NCBI RefSeq assembly: GCF_011059105.1
Contig: NZ_JAALLS010000004.1
Span: 124,001-188,000, forward strand
From: Fodinibius halophilus
GTDB taxonomy: Bacteria; Bacteroidota; Rhodothermia; Balneolales; Balneolaceae
Length of the DNA stretch: 64,000 nucleotides
Direction of reading: 5' to 3'
The notes beneath the pieces were generated by a model that saw nothing but the letters and a program-made list of their open reading frames with translations, had not been told where the DNA came from and did no database searches. Shown piece by piece: positions 17,544 through 26,417 of the stretch; position 1 is the first letter of the stretch; every line of letters begins with the position of its first letter. The position numbers and the translations under genes are program-made.

Positions 17544-19724
17544 ATGAATCGCAATCCTTCAGAACTCCGTTTAGACCCGTCATTATTGGATAATCTGGTA
17601 GCTCAAATTGCTATTATTGATTCCGAAGGGAAGGTATTGAAGACCAATAGTTCCTGGGATACTTTCGGGGACAATACAAGCCATATAGCACGAACTTCTG
17701 AAGGAAAAAACTACTTTAATAGCCTGCAAAGAGCTATTGAATATGGTAATGACTATGCTCTCAAGTTACTGTTGGGATTTAAAAAAGTTATCAACGGCAC
17801 TAAAGAATCTTTTACCCTCTCTTATCCTGATCAGAATAAAGATAACACTTTTTGGTTCAAACAAACCATTCGGCCTTGTCAAGACAAGCAACAATATTTA
17901 ATAATTAATGAAGATGTCAGTGCTTCCGTAGGAAAAGAGCATCGTCAAAAGCTGCATCAAAGCAGATACCAGATACAATTTGAACAAAGTCTGGATGGTA
18001 TCCTTATCACTGATACAGACGGAAAAATAATTGATGCCAATCCGGCCGCTTGTAAAATCCTCGGACGTAACCATACGGAACTAATCAACTGTACCAGGAA
18101 AGATATTGTTGATGTATCCGATCCGAAGTATCAACAAGCGCTTTCTCAACGAGAAAAATCAGGTGAATACCAGCTTGAAACCACCTTTTTGCATAAAGAT
18201 GGGAGCGCTATACCTGTTGAAATATCCTCACGCGCATACCGTACCCCACTTGGTAAAGTTCGAGCTATTGTCAGCTTCAAAGATATTAGCCAGCGCAAGA
18301 AAATTGAGAGTGACCTGGTAAGAAATAAGCACTTTATTGAATCTATTCTTGATAGTATTCCCGGGGCCTTTTTTGTACTCAATAGCGATAGGGAATTTGT
18401 TCGCTGGAATAAAAACATGACGACCAACCTGGGATACACCGATGACGAACTTAAACATACGGATGCTCTTGAATTCGTAATTGATAATGAACGACCTAAA
18501 ACTCGTCAAGGACTTGAAAAATGTTTGGCCGGTGAAGAACTTACTCTTGAAACACGAGCACTCAATAAAAATGATGAGGTCCGAGATTACTATATAAGTG
18601 CCAAGCGATTTATTGAAGATGGCAATAAATATATCGTTGGTGCTGCTCTGGATATGACAACTGAAAAAAGGATTAAGCGAGAGAACCAGCAGACCCAACG
18701 CATGCAGCAACAACTTTTTGATAATGCTCCTGTTGGCATAACAATAGTAGACGCCGATAATAATGTTCAGAGTATCAATAAAAGCTTTGAAGAGATTTTC
18801 AACTATAGCGAAGAAGAAGTTCTTCAAAAGCCTATTAATGAACTTGTCATTCCCGACCACAAAAAGATTGAGGCGCAAGCAGTCTCCCAAGCAACCTTTG
18901 ACGGAGAAACCCTAAAAATTAAAAGTGTGCGCTCTACCAAAGATGGCAAAGAAGTCCCCGTTCTGATAGGAAGTGTTCCCGTCAGTCATGAAGGTGAAAT
19001 CATAGCCATTTATGGTCTCTATGTTGATATCTCGCAGCAGCAAGAGTACCAAAACAAAATTGAAGAGGCTTTAAAAGAAAAAGAAACCCTGTTGGCTGAA
19101 CTTCATCACCGGGTAAAAAACAACTTGGCGTTAATCAACAGTCTGTTAGAGTTACAAGTTTATGATTCTGATGATCCGGAGTTTAATAAGCAGCTTCAGG
19201 ATATAAAAAATCGCATCCTGACCATCTCCTCAATTCATGAGACGCTATATAAGAATGGGAAGTTCAATAGTATTCCTTTCCAAAATTTCATTGATGAATT
19301 TATTTCTGACAATAACATTCAGCAAAAGCATGGCAATAAAACGATCAACCTTAAGACAGACATAGGATCAACCCGACTGAATATTGACCAATCGATTCCC
19401 TGTGGCTTGTTGCTTAATGAAGTGTTATCTCTGCTCAGTGAATTTTCTGATGATACGAACGACTCCACCGATATTAGTATTCGGTTACGGGAATATGGCA
19501 AACAAGTACACCTTATCATCGACGGCTACGATATTGTCTCGGACCCAGAACAACTAAAACATAAAGATTCACTGCACAACCTGCTTATTAATCCCCTGAC
19601 CAAACAGCTGGATGGGCAGATCCTTTGGCCTAACAACAGTTCTTCTTATCAAAAGTTTGAGCTGATATTCACCAAGCAAAATGGAAACGGACCCGCAAGG
19701 AATTGGTTACCCCAGACAACCTAA
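17544..19724 (+). CDS. Multi-PAS HisKA_2-type protein with degenerate ATPase domain (probable pseudokinase)
   Basis: 726 residues from ATG 17544 (an in-frame TTG lies 21 bases upstream). There are no membrane segments. About four PAS/PAC units (roughly 20-130, 140-255, 265-380, 385-505) lead to a HisKA_2 box LLAELHHRVKNNLALINSLL (His521/522). The ATPase part has decayed. The N box reads LLNEVLSLLSEF without the second Asn. The G1 box DNGxGxP is IDGYDIVSDP. The G2 region reads SLHNLLINPL without its glycines. The phospho-acceptor His is kept, so it might accept phosphate from another kinase or act as a scaffold. It follows the pseudo-receiver by 110 bases. Confidence 0.85.
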   Translation: MNRNPSELRLDPSLLDNLVAQIAIIDSEGKVLKTNSSWDTFGDNTSHIARTSEGKNYFNSLQRAIEYGNDYALKLLLGFKKVINGTKESFTLSYPDQNKDNTFWFKQTIRPCQDKQQYLIINEDVSASVGKEHRQKLHQSRYQIQFEQSLDGILITDTDGKIIDANPAACKILGRNHTELINCTRKDIVDVSDPKYQQALSQREKSGEYQLETTFLHKDGSAIPVEISSRAYRTPLGKVRAIVSFKDISQRKKIESDLVRNKHFIESILDSIPGAFFVLNSDREFVRWNKNMTTNLGYTDDELKHTDALEFVIDNERPKTRQGLEKCLAGEELTLETRALNKNDEVRDYYISAKRFIEDGNKYIVGAALDMTTEKRIKRENQQTQRMQQQLFDNAPVGITIVDADNNVQSINKSFEEIFNYSEEEVLQKPINELVIPDHKKIEAQAVSQATFDGETLKIKSVRSTKDGKEVPVLIGSVPVSHEGEIIAIYGLYVDISQQQEYQNKIEEALKEKETLLAELHHRVKNNLALINSLLELQVYDSDDPEFNKQLQDIKNRILTISSIHETLYKNGKFNSIPFQNFIDEFISDNNIQQKHGNKTINLKTDIGSTRLNIDQSIPCGLLLNEVLSLLSEFSDDTNDSTDISIRLREYGKQVHLIIDGYDIVSDPEQLKHKDSLHNLLINPLTKQLDGQILWPNNSSSYQKFELIFTKQNGNGPARNWLPQTT

Positions 19725-19848
19725 TTAAAATATATTGCTAATTAATTTAATTTTCTTAGGTTCATGCTGACCTGTTGTTACAGGCAAAGCAAATAACATT
19801 GCTTTTATATTGCCAAACTGGCACAAGTACTGCCATAAGGTAACAGGG

Positions 19849-19877
19849 GTGACTCCGCACACGTGGAGATAGACCCG
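19849..19877 (+). repeat. Solitary type I-E-like CRISPR repeat remnant
   Basis: A 29-base unit begins GTGACTCCGC and ends GAGATAGACCCG. It has the I-E pattern GTG....CCGC....G.GGAGAT..ACCCG and a short stem CTCCGC/GTGGAG with a wobble pair. No second unit lies at the expected 61-base step and no cas gene is present in the window. Confidence 0.35.
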
Positions 19878-19999
19878 CTGGAATTGATCGATAGAGAAAG
19901 TGCACAAATACGCGGATTTTATTATCATGGAGATAGCACTCTAACTGAGTTGCACTTTGGGCGGCATGAAGAAAGAATCGGTATGACTGAAAGCTAATA

Positions 20000-20263
20000 A
20001 TGAGTAGTGACAAGGAGCTTTTACAAAATGCAATTGAGCAGATTCGCACATATAATGCCGATGAACGATCACCGTATAGTATTGAGCATTTCTTTCTGCG
20101 GCTGAATGAGGCCGACCAATCTGAAAATAAGGAGCTCTGGAAAGAACTTCGCAAAGCACTGGCTGAGAGCCAGCAAATTAAGCGGAAGGCTCCAAAGAAG
20201 TTTTTTACCCGACTTTATTTTGCAGATGAAGGATATTGGTGGTGGAATCCGGAAGAGTGGTAA
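20000..20263 (+). CDS. Small uncharacterised protein
   Basis: 87 residues, charged and mainly helical (MSSDKELLQNAIEQIRTYNA...), ending in an aromatic tail FADEGYWWWNPEEW. No signal peptide, membrane segment or recognised domain is visible. Codon use and charge pattern look like a real cytoplasmic protein, and the ATG is preceded by in-frame stops. It lies just after the CRISPR-repeat-like remnant and opposite a PIN/antitoxin pair. Function unknown; an accessory or defence-island origin is possible from context only. Confidence 0.55.
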   Translation: MSSDKELLQNAIEQIRTYNADERSPYSIEHFFLRLNEADQSENKELWKELRKALAESQQIKRKAPKKFFTRLYFADEGYWWWNPEEW

Positions 20264-20360
20264 ATACCCGTCAGCGGTCGATCATCAATCCCAACTGATT
20301 TATCATACACCTAGATACCCCTCCATTACGCATCACGCATAACCTCGATACAAGCAGTTT

Positions 20361-20780
20361 TTATAGGTGGTTAGAAATAAACTCAGCTGGTGATAGTATG
20401 GATATATTATTTCCTTTCTTAAAGTCTTTCCTATTCCTGGTAATTATGCCGTTGCAGTCGTTATGTATCGCACAATAATATTGTACTGCATCCTCAAAGT
20501 CCTTCCACCCAGATTTCAGAGCACCATCAACAATTGTCTTATCTACTGTAGATATATGTGTAAGCTCCCTAAAAGCACGTATCCTGGTTATCGCATCTTT
20601 TGATCCGTACTCTGATCTTGCAAAATAAAATATAGTGCTATAAGAGACAGCCGAAACAGCCGCTTGTATGTTTCCTTCTTCGGCAGCTTGGAATATAAGC
20701 CCCGCATCATGCCAAAACTTTTTTCGTTTAAGCAGGGCATCCAAACACACGTTAATATCAATTAAATATTTACTTGCCAT
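20361..20780 (-). CDS. PIN-domain toxin-like ribonuclease (VapC-type)
   Basis: 139 residues, a single PIN domain of the PIN_3 group. Acidic active-site positions are visible as Asp8 in LIDINVCLD, Asp94/Glu96/Asp97 in KDFEDAVQYYCA, and the ITRNRKDF segment near residues 113-120. The ending ISILSPAEFI is typical. PIN toxins cut RNA and are held inactive by a partner antitoxin. The ribbon-helix-helix-like gene directly upstream, ending next to this start, is that partner. The protein appears intact. Confidence 0.88.
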   Translation of the reverse strand: MASKYLIDINVCLDALLKRKKFWHDAGLIFQAAEEGNIQAAVSAVSYSTIFYFARSEYGSKDAITRIRAFRELTHISTVDKTIVDGALKSGWKDFEDAVQYYCAIHNDCNGIITRNRKDFKKGNNISILSPAEFISNHL

Positions 20781-21050
20781 TTATTCACTGTATTTTTTTC
20801 TGATCTCTTGAGTGACTATTTCTTTATAATCCCCGGCGGGCTCTTTGCCAGAGCGGTTAAGACTTCCAATAATTTTCTCCGTTAATGACCCTGGCTTGGG
20901 CGTGAACCCAATATCCTCATCTTTTGCAGCCATTGGACCTAGCTTATCTTCGAATAAATTAGATACGCTAGTGCCATGCTTTTCAGCATATTTTTTAACC
21001 CGCTTTATTACTCCTTCCTCAACAGTTAGCGTAAGTTTTTTCTTAGCCAT
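20781..21050 (-). CDS. Antitoxin-like protein (DUF6364 / ribbon-helix-helix type)
   Basis: 89 residues beginning MAKKKLTLTVEEGVIKRVKKYAEKHGTSVSNLFEDKL, the pattern of DUF6364 or RHH antitoxins: a beta strand, then two helices for DNA binding in a dimer. The C-terminal half is charged and would wrap the PIN toxin encoded immediately downstream (adjacent stop and start). Together they form a VapBC-like module. Autoregulation by the complex is usual for the family. Confidence 0.82.
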   Translation of the reverse strand: MAKKKLTLTVEEGVIKRVKKYAEKHGTSVSNLFEDKLGPMAAKDEDIGFTPKPGSLTEKIIGSLNRSGKEPAGDYKEIVTQEIRKKYSE

Positions 21051-21164
21051 AACATAAATCGTTTCATTTCTGTTATACGTGCAATATAATAATGGACACG
21101 TACTAAACCAAGATAAGAAGTGTCATAAACACTTAAAGCTGGTTGTCCTGTTATTTATCACACA

Positions 21165-21195
21165 GAATACCTCCGCATACGCAGAGATAACTTTC
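21165..21195 (+). repeat. Second solitary type I-E-like CRISPR repeat remnant
   Basis: The core ACCTCCGCATACGCAGAGAT has the I-E layout with stem CTCCGC/GCAGAG (one mismatch). It lies about 1.3 kb from the similar remnant at 19849, on the other side of the PIN/antitoxin pair. It is a single copy with no adjacent array. Confidence 0.3.
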
Positions 21196-21231
21196 ATCAC
21201 TCACGATCTCAATACCCACAACTCAAAAAAC

Positions 21232-21261
21232 AAAAAAGGCCCTCCGCAAAACGAAGGACCT
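21232..21261 (-). terminator. Terminator of the DUF7282 lipoprotein gene
   Basis: On the minus strand a stem AGGTCCTTCG / CGGAGGGCCT with a TTTTG loop is followed by a T run. It ends 35 bases after the stop at 21296. Confidence 0.8.
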
Positions 21262-21295
21262 CTAAACCAGCAGTGATGGGGTTTAACTGCTATGT

Positions 21296-22816
21296 TTACT
21301 CTACCGTAAATTTGACCATAACGATACTACCATTAGAATCCGTAACCGGCGGATCATCAGGATTACTGTCATTGGCATCAAAATCGTAGGTGCCATTACT
21401 ATTACTGTCGATATGTAACATCGCCCAGAGTTTTTCTCCGGCGGATATACTTTCACCGTCGTTCAGGTCTATCATCACGTCGCCATTGGTACCGGTATAA
21501 GTGTCGGCTTTTCCAATAATCCCTGATACATCAGGTGCGTCATTGCCATTACTATCTTGTGTATTACGGTGGATCACCACAAAGCCGCGCTGCTTGGCAT
21601 TAGCCTCGGCAACAGCGATGTCACTGTCGGCCGTCTGAGCATTAGCAGCTACTTTTGGTGTAGCACCGGAAACAGTAATCTCCGTCATCAGTATGTTTCC
21701 ATCTACCAGCATTGGTCCATCGAGTCCATTTTGTCCGTCAAATTCATACTCGCCAATAGTACCGGTGTCATAGTGCACCATTGGCCATAACTGTTCGCCA
21801 TCACTAACTACGGAATCGCCAAATGCAATTTTCACATCGGTATTCATTCCTTTCTCGATCTGTGCTTTTCCAATAATAGGCGGAACATTGGGTCCTGAGC
21901 CGGCATCTCGGTGTACTACAACCCAACCATCAGCATCGGCATCAACATCTACCATAATGGAATTATCCATCACCGTTTGATCACTAGCTGTAAGGGTAGA
22001 TTGGTTTGCTTGTACAGTAAAACTGGTAAGTACAATACTGCCATCTTTGGGTACCGGCTGATCGAGTCCGCTTTGCCCGTCAAACTCGTACTCACCATCA
22101 GTTCCGGTATCATAGTGAAGCATTGGCCACAGCTTCTCACCGGTTTCTACCGATTCACCATCATTAAGCGTCACCTGTACGGTTCCATTCGAACCGGCAT
22201 CTACGGCTGCTTTACCTATGATATCGGGTACCATCGGACCATCACCGGCACTGTTAGAGCGGTGAATAACAATCCATCCTTCTTCCGCAGCATCGACATC
22301 TACATTAAAAGTTCCGCCACTGTTCGATTGATTTACCTGGTCATCTGCCATTATCGCGGGATCAGTCTGGCTTATACTAAAGGGCTTGGTAAGCACTTTA
22401 TCGTCTACGGTAATAGGCTGGTCTGGCGAATCGCCACCGGTGAATTCATATTCACCCTGTGTACCCGTATCTTTATGCAGCATCGCCCATAGCTGCTCGC
22501 CATCAGAAACGCTCTCCTCCAGCTGAATAGCTACATCGGTATTGGTTCCGGATTCTAACATCGCTTTACCAATGATATCGGGCACCATCGGGCCATCACC
22601 GCTTGAATTGGATCGATGAATAACAACCCAGGCCGATTCTGATACTTTAGCCTCAGGAATGGTTAGCATGTTACCATTCGAGGTCCCTTGATTCTCTACC
22701 GATAAGGTAGCAGGATCTTCCATATTCGTGTCGTCTCCGGTCCCGTTGTCACTGCACGACATTATCGGCAACATCAACATTACGGTATATATGAGTAACT
22801 TCTTTGTAGAAAACAT
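21296..22816 (-). CDS. Lipoprotein with four DUF7282-type repeats
   Basis: 506 residues. The lipoprotein signal ends LPIMSCSDNG, with acidic residues after the Cys suggesting surface export. Then come four repeats of about 110-120 residues (near 37-150, 153-268, 270-385, 390-506). Each has the same order: a GWVVIHR strand, PDIIGKA, a DGExLWxMLH segment and a DTGTxGEYEFDG loop. This is the DUF7282 pattern known from haloarchaeal and halophilic surface proteins. The acidic, Gly/Asp-rich loops suggest calcium- or salt-dependent beta-sandwich folds. Function unknown. The gene stands alone between the antitoxin unit and a divergent protease gene. Confidence 0.8.
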   Translation of the reverse strand: MFSTKKLLIYTVMLMLPIMSCSDNGTGDDTNMEDPATLSVENQGTSNGNMLTIPEAKVSESAWVVIHRSNSSGDGPMVPDIIGKAMLESGTNTDVAIQLEESVSDGEQLWAMLHKDTGTQGEYEFTGGDSPDQPITVDDKVLTKPFSISQTDPAIMADDQVNQSNSGGTFNVDVDAAEEGWIVIHRSNSAGDGPMVPDIIGKAAVDAGSNGTVQVTLNDGESVETGEKLWPMLHYDTGTDGEYEFDGQSGLDQPVPKDGSIVLTSFTVQANQSTLTASDQTVMDNSIMVDVDADADGWVVVHRDAGSGPNVPPIIGKAQIEKGMNTDVKIAFGDSVVSDGEQLWPMVHYDTGTIGEYEFDGQNGLDGPMLVDGNILMTEITVSGATPKVAANAQTADSDIAVAEANAKQRGFVVIHRNTQDSNGNDAPDVSGIIGKADTYTGTNGDVMIDLNDGESISAGEKLWAMLHIDSNSNGTYDFDANDSNPDDPPVTDSNGSIVMVKFTVE

Positions 22817-23058
22817 AATCTGTTATTTTTACTTGTGATTAGTGAAAGTTTTCAACTGTCTATCCTAATACACGTAATAACTTTGGTAGCAGATTTATTT
22901 TTTCTCCTTTTTTTTTCAAAACCCCCTTTTACATCCTTTCACAGATAGTGTTCTTGCTTATTTCACAAATCTCTTACATAATAGAAGTACACAAAAAGAT
23001 TGTTCATCAATGTAATTGAGCTATTCGGTCTTAGCATTTAAACCCAATTAATGTTCTT

Positions 23059-26000
23059 ATGAAAAAGCTGGCAGTACTTCTCCTTGTATTAACATTTTTA
23101 TGTTCTATAGATACCTTCGCACAAACCAATGAACCCTTTGCCCGATTCCCAACGATAAGCCCCGATGGTTCTACCATTGCCTTTTCTTATCAAGGGGATA
23201 TCTGGACCGTACCGATTGATGGAGGTCGAGCATGGAGACTAACACTTCATGAGGCATACGAAGCACGACCTCAATGGAATCATAACGGCAACAGCATTGC
23301 CTTTACAAGTGATCGTCACGGAAACGATGATATTTTCGTAATGGATGCTAAGGGTAACGACCTAAAAAGGCTTACCCACCATTCAACCTCTGATGAGCTT
23401 AGCGGCTGGACACCCGATAATGACCTTATATTTACCTCTGAGCGGGTATTTAACCAAGTGGAATGGGAGCCCGAAATTCATACCGTATCCGCTGAAGGCG
23501 GTACCCCCGATCGCTTTTTCGATGCCTTTGGGATGATGGCTACTATGTCTCCGGATGGGCGCTATCTTGTCTTTATTCGGGGATACAACAAGGAGTATCG
23601 CAAACGCTATCGTGGTCCGGCCAATAAAGATCTATGGGTGTATGACACTAAAAACGGCACCTATCAGCAGCTAACGGATTTTAAAGGCAACGATATGTAT
23701 CCCACCTTTACCGGTAACAATACCCTGTACTTTATCAGTGAACGCAGTGGTACACACAATATCTATCGCACAAAATTTACTTCTAACGGCACCTTTGGAA
23801 GCAGCCCCCAACAACTTACCGACTTTGAAGGTGATGGGGTACGTTATTTTGACGTCAGTAATAACGGAACTATCGTCTTTGAACGTAAAACGGGACTCTA
23901 TACTCTTATTGATGATTCGGTCTCACCCCTGGAACTTGACCTTACCCATGATCAACGGTTTTATAACATAGAGCGCAAATCATATTCTGCTGATGCCGAA
24001 GAGTTTGCGGTTTCTCCCAGTGGAGATTGGCTCGCCTTTGTTATTGAGGGAGAGATCTTTGTAAAACATAACGACCCTTCCAAACAGCGATCAGTCAAAG
24101 TCACGGACCATGCTTTTCGGGATCGCGATGTTACGTTCCTCAATGATTCTACCCTTATTTTTGCCAGCGACCGTAACCGGCAATATGATCTTTACTCATT
24201 ACAACCTTCTCAAAAAGGCAAAAATGAGCTTTTCGAAAGCCTACAGTTTTCTGTTAGGAGATTAACATCTACCGAAGCTCCCGAAAGAAATCCCGTAGTA
24301 TCACCGGATGGTAAAAAAGTAGCTTTCAACCGTGGGCGCGGGCAGCTGGTAGTATCAAAAATATCGGGGCGGTCGGAACTGGGAGAAGAAACGACACTGC
24401 TTGATACCGGCTGGGCCGAGGCCAGCGATGTAGCATGGAGTCCCGATAATAAATGGCTGGCATACTCCAGACCCGATCTGGATTTTAACCATGAAGTATA
24501 TATCCATCCGGTTAACAATTCACGTGAGCCCGTAAATGTAAGTAAACATCCTCGTCCCGACCGCAACCCGGTTTGGAGTCCCGACGGAAGCAAGCTCGCT
24601 TTTCTTTCAAACCGAAACAATGGGGATAATGATGTTTGGTTTGCCTGGCTTGACAAGCGAGATTGGCAACGCACCGAACTCGATTGGGAAAAAAGTGAAA
24701 AACCTGTAGAAGTTACCGAAGAAGAAGCCAATAGTATAACGGTAGATATCGATTTTGATGGATTGTATAAACGCCTAAAACAAGTTACCTCTATGCCCGG
24801 TGACGAATCCGGATTGGCTATCTCCAAAGATGGACAAACTTTCTATTTTGTTGGCGATGATACCGACCGCGACCTATACCAAGCTAAATGGGATGGCAGT
24901 AAAACCAAAGCACTGACTGAAGGTGGCAAAAGCCCCTATAGCATTAGATTACATGCCAAAAAGAATGCCCTCTACTTTATGAAATCCGGCGGACGAATGG
25001 CGCGATATGATCTCGAGAAAAACACGCTTGAAAACCTCCCGCATAAGGCTAAGATGAAGATAAATCATGATAAACAGCGTGAGCAGATTTTCGAAGAAGC
25101 TTGGCGAAAGCTCAATGTGAATTTCTATGATCCCAATTTTCACGGTCAAGATTGGGGAGAACTCCATGATCACTACAAGGTCTGGACCCAACAGGTTTCT
25201 TCTGATCGTGATTTTGAAGATGTCATGAATATGATGCTTGGCGAACTTAACGCCAGCCATATGGGCTTTTATGGGGATGACCGAGCCGAGACTCAAGAAG
25301 TACGAACCGGCCTCCTGGGCGTAGAAGTAACCGATGTATCCAATGGTGTTCGCATTGACCGCATAGTACCAAACGCTCCTGCCGACCGTGAAGTAAGTAA
25401 ACTAAATACGGGCGAAATCATTACTCACGTTGATGGAGAATCCGTTGCTGAAACCACTAACTTTTATAGTCTACTAACCGACAAAGTAAACACTCCTACG
25501 CTGTTGCAGGTAGAAAATAGTGAGGGCAAACAGCGCGAAGTCGTCATTGAACCTACCGGTAGTCTCAGTGACGAACTGTACGAACAGTGGGTCGAGAAAC
25601 GAAAAGAACTTACCGACAAGTACTCTGACGGTCAGCTCGGGTATATTCATGTTGAAGGGATGAACTGGCCCAGCTTCGAACGCTTTGAACGCGAATTAGT
25701 AGCAGCCGGCGAAGATAAAAAAGGCATCGTCATTGATGTACGTTACAACGGCGGGGGCTGGACAACAGACTACCTGCTTACGGTGCTGCAGTATAAACAG
25801 CATGCTTATACTATTCCGCGCGGAGCAACTTCCAACCTGGAGAAAAACAAAACTAAATTTCGCGATCATTATCCTTTTGGAGAACGGCTGCCCCTTTCCA
25901 GCTGGACCGAGCACGCCATTACCCTATCTAACCAGAATAGCTACTCAAACGCCGAAATTTTCTCTCATGCCTTCAAAAACCTTGACCTGGGAACGCTAGT

Positions 26001-26238
26001 GGGCGAGGCTACCTTTGGAGCTGTAATTTCAACCGGAGGTGCCGGGCTGATGGGTGGTTCCTATGTACGCCTGCCATTCCGGGGCTGGTATGTAAAAGCA
26101 ACGGACAAGAATATGGAGTTAGGGCCGGCTGACCCCGATATCGAGCTCAATAATGCCCCCAACTACCGCACTAGAGAAGATACCCAGCTTAAGCGGGCCG
26201 TTGATGAATTATTGAACCAGATCAAAAATGAAAAATAA
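23059..26238 (+). CDS. Tricorn-like protease (S41 family) with beta-propellers and PDZ domain
   Basis: 1059 residues, exported (signal ends TFAQ). Residues about 25-290 and 300-640 form repeated beta-propeller blades of the TolB/WD40-like kind (SPDG, WSPD and similar motifs). Then come a Tricorn C1-like helical part, a PDZ domain (about 750-830) and an S41 peptidase domain (about 860-1045). The Tricorn catalytic set is visible: Ser733-His734 in ELNASHMGF, nucleophile Ser963 in SYSNAEIF, and an acidic residue near NMELGPADPDIEL. Homologues degrade peptides in a gated fashion. Here the enzyme is secreted, so periplasmic peptide breakdown is likely. It is a single-gene unit closed by a terminator. 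Confidence 0.93.
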   Translation: MKKLAVLLLVLTFLCSIDTFAQTNEPFARFPTISPDGSTIAFSYQGDIWTVPIDGGRAWRLTLHEAYEARPQWNHNGNSIAFTSDRHGNDDIFVMDAKGNDLKRLTHHSTSDELSGWTPDNDLIFTSERVFNQVEWEPEIHTVSAEGGTPDRFFDAFGMMATMSPDGRYLVFIRGYNKEYRKRYRGPANKDLWVYDTKNGTYQQLTDFKGNDMYPTFTGNNTLYFISERSGTHNIYRTKFTSNGTFGSSPQQLTDFEGDGVRYFDVSNNGTIVFERKTGLYTLIDDSVSPLELDLTHDQRFYNIERKSYSADAEEFAVSPSGDWLAFVIEGEIFVKHNDPSKQRSVKVTDHAFRDRDVTFLNDSTLIFASDRNRQYDLYSLQPSQKGKNELFESLQFSVRRLTSTEAPERNPVVSPDGKKVAFNRGRGQLVVSKISGRSELGEETTLLDTGWAEASDVAWSPDNKWLAYSRPDLDFNHEVYIHPVNNSREPVNVSKHPRPDRNPVWSPDGSKLAFLSNRNNGDNDVWFAWLDKRDWQRTELDWEKSEKPVEVTEEEANSITVDIDFDGLYKRLKQVTSMPGDESGLAISKDGQTFYFVGDDTDRDLYQAKWDGSKTKALTEGGKSPYSIRLHAKKNALYFMKSGGRMARYDLEKNTLENLPHKAKMKINHDKQREQIFEEAWRKLNVNFYDPNFHGQDWGELHDHYKVWTQQVSSDRDFEDVMNMMLGELNASHMGFYGDDRAETQEVRTGLLGVEVTDVSNGVRIDRIVPNAPADREVSKLNTGEIITHVDGESVAETTNFYSLLTDKVNTPTLLQVENSEGKQREVVIEPTGSLSDELYEQWVEKRKELTDKYSDGQLGYIHVEGMNWPSFERFERELVAAGEDKKGIVIDVRYNGGGWTTDYLLTVLQYKQHAYTIPRGATSNLEKNKTKFRDHYPFGERLPLSSWTEHAITLSNQNSYSNAEIFSHAFKNLDLGTLVGEATFGAVISTGGAGLMGGSYVRLPFRGWYVKATDKNMELGPADPDIELNNAPNYRTREDTQLKRAVDELLNQIKNEK

Positions 26239-26261
26239 TAATTAATCCTATTTCAATTTGT

Positions 26262-26296
26262 AGGTGCTGTCTGTAGATACGGGCAGTGCCTTTTTT
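26262..26296 (+). terminator. Terminator after the Tricorn-like gene
   Basis: The stem AGGTGCTGTC / GGGCAGTGCC, with wobble pairs, is followed by six T. Confidence 0.7.
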
Positions 26297-26417
26297 ATTG
26301 GAATAGCTAACTGGTGGACAGCCAGAAATAAAAAGGGCCTCCTTATTGTCCCCCTCTTGGTAAAAACAATTTCGTTACTGTCTGTTTTTTTACTAATTTT
26401 GCTAATTCAATTTTCAG

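Noticed and set aside
19909-19940. A possible second CRISPR repeat after the unit at 19849
   Set aside because: Only TGGAGATAG is shared and the step is 64 bases, not 61; the stem is absent, so there is no array.
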